Assembly: GCA_037179385.1 (NCBI GenBank)
Contig: CM074184.1
Span: forward strand, 11,364,001 to 11,428,000
Direction: 5' to 3'
DNA from: Holothuria scabra
Taxonomy: Eukaryota > Echinodermata > Holothuroidea > Aspidochirotida > Holothuriidae
Length of the DNA stretch: 64,000 bases
Of this stretch, positions 60,801 through 64,000 are shown in pieces. Both the position numbers and the translations under genes were made by a program. Positions within the stretch are counted from its first letter, which is position 1, and every line of letters starts with the position of its first letter. The notes under the pieces are model-generated. The model did not search any database and had not been told where the DNA came from. It was given only the letters and a program-made list of their open reading frames with translations.

Positions 60801-63800
60801 AACACTCACCAACTTAAAATTGACAAGTAATATTTAGATGGCAAGCGCTTACACCAACCTCACCATTTTGTTGATTGGTTCTTGAGCCTGTTATAGTGTG
60901 TACACTATTATTGCCTTCAACTTGATGCTTATAGGTTAAAGTGACGGGTGGAGTTCCTATGCTTACACAACCCTTAAGATACAAACAATTTCAATTGCCT
61001 TTCTGGAAAACAACTATGGAGTTCTCATTGCATGGAATATGTTATTTCTTTTTAGTTGGCCAGATCTTTTCCAACAGCAACGTAGCAATAGCACTGAATT
61101 ACATGGAGAGTAGATATGTCGTTTTAGGGCATAAATGTTTGATCTCGATTTCCACCTGGGGATTCGGTTTTTAGATTATTGTCGAGGCTTGGGTTGACTG
61201 TACCCAACAAGAAAGTATCTCACAAGGACAGTTAAAACTTAAGTTAGCAAAACTTAATAAAGGTTACTGCAAAACAAACTCATTAGGAAGTAATTAAGTT
61301 TTGGAAATAAGCATCTATAAGGTTTCTGGGTCACTCTGTCTCATAGTATTAAAAACACTATACTTGTATGCACAAAATCTAATAGCAATTTGTCCATCTT
61401 GTGTCCCAAAATGTGATGTGATGCCAGATAAACTGTACCCTTTCCTCTCAGCAACAAACATTTACCAAATCAAAAATAAAATCAAGAACAAGTTGTGCTA
61501 AAAATACAGGTGTCAAGTAAACTAAAATAATAGATTATCTACTCTGCTACCTGAAATTGACTAGAGGTGCATTCCAGAACCAATGACTGTAAATGACTTG
61601 CGGCCAGTGAGATGAACCTCATGAAGCTAGTTTGTTACAAATGGAGGACGATAACATTTAATAGCTGGGTAGTGAGAATGAAAATGCATGTATAAAGTGT
61701 GCCGTGAATATACCATAGAAACTGACTAATAAGTATGCCCAGGAACTTCAAACCAGCCAATATGCATTCAGATTAAATAGTACTCATTGGAAAGCCTTGC
61801 AAAAGAGAAAATATTTCATGTAAGTTGAATTTTATTGATGCATGACTATTCTTACCAACGAACGAAACCAAGCTATCAAAGTTTGTCTGGGAGCTGAAGC
61901 AGAGAAACCAAGACTTTTCAATCAAATGGACAATACTCAAGCGAACAGATGTCAACAAAAGGACAGCCACGCATGGCAGTCTGTGCCTGGAGGAGAAACT
62001 AGCGATTGCCACTGCTCACTCACGGAAAGAAAGCCTTCTTAATAAAAGGAGTGAACTTGTTTCTAAGTGTAGGCATATAGGTTTACTCAACCGTAGCAGA
62101 TGAAAGCCGTAATTTTTGTTAAAACGGTAGTGTTTACAGGTCTATAAGCTCACTTGCCTGATGATCGCAGAAGTGCGTGAAACTTAAAGTAGCAAGGCTA
62201 GATCTTGATTTTTTTGTTATATATATATATATAAAGAATGAAGAGTAAAATATAAACATGTTTATGCAAAGTGAAAATAATTTTTTATAATATAAAGAAT
62301 AAATCAAACTGAAAATCTGCCCCGATGAAAAATTGACCATCTCCACTGGGACTCGAACCCGGACCTTCTGCTCTACGTGCAGACGCCTTACCAGTTTGGC
62401 TATGAAGCCAGTCCTGGCTGTTCGAGTTTCCAGAAAGGAGTCAATGATTCGCCGAGAGGGCGCTACACAGAGTTGTGGACATATCCTTTTCAAACTCCGA
62501 TCGGCCTTTTGACAGAGATCACTTCTGGAAACCAGATTGATGCAATCAGTTTGAATCACTGCATAATACATGGATCTTGCGAAGAGATACAAAACTGTAA
62601 AGAATGAAGAGTGAAATATAAACATGTTTATGCAAAGTGAAAATAATTTTTTATAATATAATATATATATATATATATATATATTGAAAAGGTTGCAATA
62701 AGTTCTTACAACATAGCTTGTTGTAAGCTATGTTGTAAGAACTTTTTGCAACCCTTTCAATATTACAGCTCCCTTCACAGGGTTGAGCACTTTACCATTT
62801 TCTGGTTGACATTATTTATTAATTAATTTTTACTATTACGGTTATATATATATATATATATAACGCTGGATCGACCGGTAGGGGGAAATCTGTATACCGT
62901 CAGAACGTTAAGGCGAAAAGAAAACAATTAAATACATCAGAATATGTAGCCCCTTTGTGTTTTGAGATATGCATACACGTTATATCAATGTCATCTCACA
63001 CATTCGTGTTAACAGATACGTGTACGAAAGTTGGTATACATTGAAGTAACTACATGTACTACGTATGGTATGTGGGGATTTACCATACTGTTACGTATTC
63101 CCATTGAAAATGTGTGTCAAAACGTTAAGGGGAAACGGTTTTTCGCCCTATGGGTAAATTCGCCCTATGGGTCGTTTTTTCAGACTATTTTTCGCCCTAA
63201 TCCGCAATTAGAAATATATATATATATATATATATATTATATTTCACTAATTCTGCACTTAGGGGGGAAGTTGTTGTTGAAAAGTCGACCATAAGGGGAA
63301 AAATTTTTTGGGGCGAAATATAAGTTTCGCCGTAAGGATTCTACACACTTGTTCTAAAGGAATACGTAAACGGACAAAGGCGCCCTCCTAGATTTACAAA
63401 GTAGATACAATTACTTCAAAGTTTTCAAATTTACGGACACCTAGCTGTTATCACGAACGGATGGTTGGCCATTGAAATAACGTTGTTTATATTTTTAGAC
63501 GTTAGGGCGAATAGTATTTGTTATGTATTTCATTGTTATTTTTTCGCCCTATGTACGCCCAGATATAACAATTTCCCCCTAAGGTGGGAATTAGCGCTAT
63601 ATATATATATATTATATTATTTTTCGTGTTCAGTCACCAAAAAACGTGGAAAGCTGGACCCCCTTCTCCATAGTGTGTCACGTATGAAAAATTGTTTTTA
63701 TGAATGAAATGGGTCACAGGGGAGTTTTTCAAAATATTCTTTGGCTTTATTTTTCCATAGCATTTAGAGCTTTGCTACAAATTCGTGCTTTGAGGAAGGT

Positions 63801-63837
63801 TAATTCGCCTGCTGATGTTCAAACCACAGATGAATCG
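30764..63837 (+). CDS. MGRN1: MGRN1/RNF157-type RING E3 ubiquitin ligase, first ten coding exons (3' end outside window)
   Basis: Ten exons join in frame to 344 codons without a stop. The product is a RING-type ubiquitin ligase of the Mahogunin family; vertebrate MGRN1 ubiquitinates TSG101 and acts on melanocortin and Smoothened receptor pathways, RNF157 acts in neurons. The N-terminus MGTIQS has Gly2 and Ser6, an N-myristoylation signal as in human MGSILS. Next come [37 protein letters not shown], a beta-rich pre-RING region ([17 protein letters not shown]), [12 protein letters not shown], then the [18 protein letters not shown] and CPIC, with Cys-x-His ligands plus the extra Cys typical of this family, and [14 protein letters not shown]. 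The disordered tail that carries the TSG101-binding PSAP motif in human lies beyond the window. MGRN1 versus RNF157 is not decidable; one pre-duplication gene is likely. Confidence 0.95.
31198..32373. mobile_element. 1.18 kb DNA-transposon-like element with TAGGGTTGTCG ends
   Basis: Inverted ends TAGGGTTGTCG and CGACAACCCTA, flanked by the 7-bp direct repeat CTAATAA (31191-31197 and 32374-32380). No transposase frame. About 31560-31775 is homologous in inverted orientation to 42672-42890. Confidence 0.7.
32857..32880. repeat. Perfect 24-bp palindrome
   Basis: TGCCTACTCATG followed directly by its reverse complement. No larger element recognised around it. Confidence 0.8.
33116..34004. mobile_element. 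Candidate 0.9 kb element with about 38-bp inverted ends
   Basis: 33116-33153 (TTAGGCCGAGG...GAAAGTCATGGAATACC) pairs with the reverse complement of 33967-34004 (GGTATTCTATGACTTTC...GGCCTTAG) with a few mismatches. No clear target duplication. The interior includes the dispersed CACCATTTTGCG block at 33392 and a 12-bp-arm hairpin at 33789-33813. Confidence 0.55.
34366..36746. mobile_element. hAT-like 2.38 kb non-autonomous or decayed element
   Basis: Inverted ends CAGGGTTTTCCCTGGG and CCCAGGGAAAACCCT flanked by the perfect 8-bp duplication GTATACGG (34358-34365 and 36747-36754). CAGGG ends and 8-bp duplications are hAT hallmarks. The terminal G on the right is shared with the duplication. No transposase frame seen; the right part holds the CACCATTTTGCGTCTA block found elsewhere. 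Confidence 0.75.
35196..35242. repeat. Perfect 22-bp hairpin with 3-nt loop
   Basis: CAATGTGTTTTCCTTGCTTT... (35196-35217), loop CAC, exact reverse complement 35221-35242. Lies inside the hAT-like element. The loop is too short for a microRNA precursor. Confidence 0.9.
37110..37530. repeat. Degenerate repeat cluster of GGAGTCGGAGTC motifs in both orientations
   Basis: GGAGTCAGAGT, GGAGTCGGAGTCA and GGAGTCGCAGTTA recur about every 60 bp together with GGTCAAGATATATTT, then appear inverted (TGACTCCGACTCC-like at about 37370 and 37500). A foldback-like array. Confidence 0.6.
40437..41750. mobile_element. hAT-like 1.31 kb element with TAGTGTTTGCACGGGTA ends
   Basis: Inverted ends TAGTGTTTGCACGGGTA and TACCCGTGCAAACACTA. 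8-bp flanks GTGGTACT (40429-40436) and GTGGTGCT (41751-41758) differ at one base, as expected of an old hAT duplication. GGGTACCCGG palindromes lie just inside both ends. No transposase frame. Confidence 0.78.
42503..42900. repeat. Dispersed repeat composite
   Basis: 42508-42640 matches about 903-1070 in direct orientation; 42672-42890 matches 31560-31775 inverted (shared core GGCGGGGATCAATGGGCTG). The two blocks are adjacent here, suggesting a single larger family. Confidence 0.6.
43970..44823. mobile_element. TA-flanked 854-bp element with 25-bp inverted ends, carrying a HIRAN-like frame
   Basis: Left end CCATATTTACTCTATTAAAC and right end GTTTAATAGAGTAAATACGG pair with one mismatch, each flanked by TA (43968-43969, 44824-44825), as in Tc1/mariner-type insertion. 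ATAAACGCCCCCC is repeated just inside both ends. The interior has GC-rich palindromic GCATGC repeats at 44476-44493. Confidence 0.75.
44541..44780 (+). pseudogene. HIRAN-domain-like reading frame, interrupted
   Basis: ATG at 44541 opens nine codons (MSAKADHTC), then an in-frame TAA (44568-44570), then 69 codons containing [36 protein letters not shown] and VVGHLPRVK. The pattern (Y-H-x-Y-x-x-I-W, I-G-E-E-L, D-x-Y-A-I-A-V, V-G-H-L-P) matches HIRAN-type domains, which bind DNA ends in HLTF and also occur in many transposon-linked invertebrate proteins. The frame ends by running into the element's terminal repeat. One stop and the truncated C-terminus point to a dead copy. Recognised by eye only. 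Confidence 0.55.
45051..46385. mobile_element. 1335-bp TIR element nested in the TTAA-type MITE
   Basis: 18-bp perfect inverted ends TAGGGCCAATGATTTTCC; flanked by 6-bp duplication TGCAAA (45045-45050, 46386-46391). The empty-site sequence is seen in related MITE copies (CAATGCAGAGTACC). No transposase frame. Superfamily not assigned. Contains a hAT MITE at 45271-45443. Confidence 0.8.
45271..45443. mobile_element. hAT MITE, 173 bp, copy A
   Basis: Ends CAGGACTGGAAAAAA and TTTTTTCCAGCCGTG; perfect 8-bp duplication ATTGCAAG (45263-45270, 45444-45451). The interior repeats AAATTTCCC several times. Same length as the copy at 58939-59111. Confidence 0.88.
46767..46885 (+). CDS. MGRN1: MGRN1 coding exon 2
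   Basis: Acceptor TGACAG, donor ACT^GTAAGT. Encodes [16 protein letters not shown] and [16 protein letters not shown], very close to human. Ends phase 0. Confidence 0.95.
47641..50396. mobile_element. Helentron-associated (HINE/pearl-like) non-autonomous element 2
   Basis: Left end GATTCCTTGCCG (also half of a hairpin with GCAGGCAAGGAATC) is matched by inverted CGGCAAGGAATC at about 50361-50372. (TG)n microsatellite at 47690-47715, central tandem array, and at the right end a stem-loop AAGCC-TGTT-GGCTT followed by TCTGGTT ending 50396. Same plan as elements 1 and 3 with different terminal sequence, so a second subfamily. Sits in MGRN1 intron 2. Confidence 0.72.
47740..50100. repeat. Higher-order tandem array of about 145/157-bp units with nuclear-receptor half-sites, array 2
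   Basis: About 16 units. Two unit types alternate in the left part: one with GTCAAAAGGTCAAAACTTCG and one with GTCAATAGGTAAATTCC plus GAAATTGC, giving a dimeric period of about 302 bp; the right part has more single-type units. A full unit reads AGGTCA-1-AGGTCA-4-GGGTCA-4-AGGTCA-2-AGGTCA (spacers in bp). Confidence 0.88.
50412..50509 (+). CDS. MGRN1: MGRN1 coding exon 3
   Basis: Acceptor TCTCCCTAG, donor GAG^GTAAAA. Encodes [16 protein letters not shown] then [16 protein letters not shown], a near-invariant family block. Ends phase 2. Confidence 0.95.
51143..51559. mobile_element. 417-bp TIR element with CTAGGGTTGGGC ends
   Basis: CTAGGGTTGGGC and GCCCAACCCTAG at the ends; AGTACC/GGTACTG and ACCGGT motifs recur inside in both orientations. 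No clean target duplication. MGRN1 intron 3. Confidence 0.6.
51831..51917. repeat. Minisatellite, about 23-bp unit, four copies
   Basis: Unit TTGTCAACTTTTTATGCTTA plus ATT, with small A/T variation. MGRN1 intron 3. Confidence 0.85.
52210..52450. repeat. Dispersed repeat, inverted relative to 1580-1835
   Basis: See 1580-1835. Lies just upstream of MGRN1 exon 4. Confidence 0.5.
52504..52629 (+). CDS. MGRN1: MGRN1 coding exon 4
   Basis: Acceptor GTTGCCAG, donor CTAA^GTAAGA. Encodes [18 protein letters not shown] and [18 protein letters not shown], matching human SLEFTFDADARVAITIY. Ends phase 2. Confidence 0.94.
53101..53218 (+). CDS. MGRN1: MGRN1 coding exon 5
   Basis: Acceptor AATCCTAG, donor GAG^GTAAGC. 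Encodes [18 protein letters not shown] then [20 protein letters not shown], matching human SETVHYKRGVSQQFSLPSF. Ends phase 0. Confidence 0.93.
53925..53991 (+). CDS. MGRN1: MGRN1 coding exon 6
   Basis: Acceptor GTTTTTCAG, donor G^GTCAGT. Encodes [20 protein letters not shown], matching human FDLDRGVFPVVIQAVVDE. Ends phase 1. Confidence 0.93.
54592..54755 (+). CDS. MGRN1: MGRN1 coding exon 7
   Basis: Acceptor TTCTACAG, donor AAG^GTAACA. Encodes [31 protein letters not shown] and [18 protein letters not shown], almost identical to human over [12 protein letters not shown]. Ends phase 0. Confidence 0.95.
55935..56080. repeat. SINE-like dispersed repeat
   Basis: Homologous in block order to 10985-11145; ends AAATAAATAAATTTTGAACC. 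Confidence 0.5.
56489..56603 (+). CDS. MGRN1: MGRN1 coding exon 8 (first half of RING)
   Basis: Acceptor TCTCTCAG, donor GTG^GTACGT. The AG two bases downstream is excluded because it would leave an immediate in-frame stop. Encodes an acidic run, then [20 protein letters not shown] and LCNSC, holding the first six zinc ligands. Ends phase 1. Confidence 0.96.
57600..58690. repeat. About 145-bp tandem array with nuclear-receptor half-sites, array 3
   Basis: Seven units, GGTCATCTGG-type blocks at about 57693, 57838, 57981, 58125, 58270, 58416 and 58559. Six carry a perfect AGGTCAAAGGTCA. Same unit as array 1. Confidence 0.88.
58939..59111. mobile_element. hAT MITE, 173 bp, copy B
   Basis: Ends CAGGGCTGGAAAAAA and TTTTTTCCAGCCGTG; perfect 8-bp duplication ATACCTGC (58931-58938, 59112-59119). 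Inserted in Helentron-like element 3. Confidence 0.9.
59411..59444. repeat. (TGTGT)n pentamer microsatellite
   Basis: About six copies of GTGTT. Confidence 0.9.
59917..59964 (+). CDS. MGRN1: MGRN1 coding exon 9 (second half of RING)
   Basis: 48-bp micro-exon; acceptor AACTTTAG, donor CTC^GTAAGT. Encodes [16 protein letters not shown] with the last zinc-binding Cys pair. Ends phase 1. Confidence 0.95.
59965..62215 (+). other. MGRN1 intron 9, left part
   Basis: A poly-T tract at 60049-60062; otherwise AT-rich sequence with no recognised gene or repeat. Confidence 0.5.
62218..62684. repeat. Composite repeat: TA microsatellites and 63-bp direct repeats around a tRNA-like sequence
   Basis: The 63-bp segment starting TAAAGAATGAAGAGT occurs at 62232-62294 and 62598-62660 with one mismatch, each next to a (TA)n run (62218-62233, 62657-62684). 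The roughly 300 bp between them hold a tRNA-like sequence on the minus strand. Confidence 0.8.
62339..62409 (-). tRNA. tRNA-like sequence, likely pseudogene or SINE head
   Basis: On the minus strand a 71-nt cloverleaf can be drawn: acceptor GGCTTCA with TGGAGAT (one mismatch and two G-T pairs), TA at 8-9, D-stem GCC/GGC, a perfect anticodon stem TCTGC/GCAGA, variable AGGT, T-arm CCGGG-TTCGAGT-CCCAG with one mismatch. The anticodon loop ACGTAGA has C instead of the universal T at position 33, so GTA (Tyr) decoding is doubtful. GGTTCGAGTCC is a good B box. Confidence 0.5.
62681..62764. repeat. Long hairpin, about 39-bp arms
   Basis: 62681-62719 (...AAGTTCTTACAACATAGCTT) pairs with 62725-62764 around the 5-nt loop GTTGT, with three or so mismatches. 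Directly follows a (TA)n run. Confidence 0.85.
62842..63620. repeat. Element between TA microsatellites, rich in TTCGCCCTA/TAGGGCGAA motifs
   Basis: Bounded by (TA)n at 62842-62863 and 63597-63620. Just inside, AACGCTGG...TAGGGGGAAAT on the left mirrors ATTTCCCCCTAA...AGCGCTA on the right. The interior repeats TTCGCCCTA or TAGGGCGAA-like words at least six times, and another (TA)n run at 63212-63240. No coding sequence. Confidence 0.5.
63761..63837 (+). CDS. MGRN1: MGRN1 coding exon 10
   Basis: Acceptor TTTCCATAG, donor TCG^GTAAGT. Completes [14 protein letters not shown], the invariant block after the RING, then [12 protein letters not shown]. Ends phase 0; further exons lie beyond the window. 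Confidence 0.94.
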
Positions 63838-64000
63838 GTAAGTAAAAAAAAAAAATGATATTACTGTTGACAAGCTGAATCATGATGGAAAAGAGTTACC
63901 TTACACATGCTTATTTGCTTCACGGGGATGAGAGACCATTCTGTATCCCCTTGATTGTGCTGTCACTGTCAGTCTCATTCTCGTTGACTGCTATGGGTAC

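Noticed and set aside
62339..62409. Functional tRNA-Tyr(GTA)
   Set aside because: C at position 33, acceptor mismatches, no intron, and location inside a repeat make a working tRNA gene unlikely; kept only as tRNA-like.
62134..62625. 163-codon minus-strand open frame
   Set aside because: It runs through the two 63-bp direct repeats (hence the repeated MFIF-SSFF peptide), a TA microsatellite and the tRNA-like sequence; no domain and no gene-like composition.

Overview
Metazoan nuclear DNA, probably from a marine invertebrate. The genes have GT-AG introns of 0.5 to 16 kb, the composition is AT-rich, and the non-coding space is full of non-LTR retrotransposon remnants, MITEs and tandem-repeat elements. 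Species cannot be read from the sequence. An echinoderm or other invertebrate deuterostome is a guess from gene similarity and repeat style. There are no bacterial operons, CRISPR arrays, rRNA genes or viral genes.

Two real host genes are present, both on the + strand. The 3' end of a UBALD (UBA-like domain, FAM100) gene occupies 1-60 and 5471-5680. The first ten coding exons of an MGRN1/RNF157 (Mahogunin-type RING E3 ubiquitin ligase) gene run from 30764 to 63837. They join in frame to 344 codons, and the C-terminal part lies beyond the window. In human, UBALD1 lies near MGRN1 on 16p13.3 and UBALD2 near RNF157 on 17q25, so the pair looks like ancestral gene linkage kept here.

Between the two genes (5681-30763) lie the UBALD 3' UTR, then a 5.26 kb direct tandem duplication (10220-15481 and 15482-20735). 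Each unit contains a 5'-truncated Tx1/L1-like LINE; the second copy alone runs on to the LINE 3' tail near 21808. Next come a tandem-repeat transposon (22430-23490), a foldback repeat, several kilobases of degraded dispersed repeats, and TTAA-flanked MITEs just upstream of MGRN1.

MGRN1 intron 1 (30864-46766) is a transposon graveyard. It holds at least five elements with terminal inverted repeats and, mostly, target-site duplications. One is a three-level nest at 44946-46587; another carries a broken HIRAN-like reading frame. Introns 2 and 8 each hold a large Helentron-associated (HINE/pearl-like) element with a central tandem array. Intron 9 is full of TA microsatellites, a tRNA-like sequence between 63-bp direct repeats, and a hairpin.

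The most interesting unexplained signal is the set of three Helentron-like elements (22430-23490, 47641-50396, 57495-59576). Their roughly 145-bp repeat units contain a dense, regularly spaced ladder of nuclear-receptor half-sites (AGGTCA/GGGTCA at DR1, DR4, DR4 and sometimes DR2 spacing), repeated dozens of times, two of the three within MGRN1 introns.
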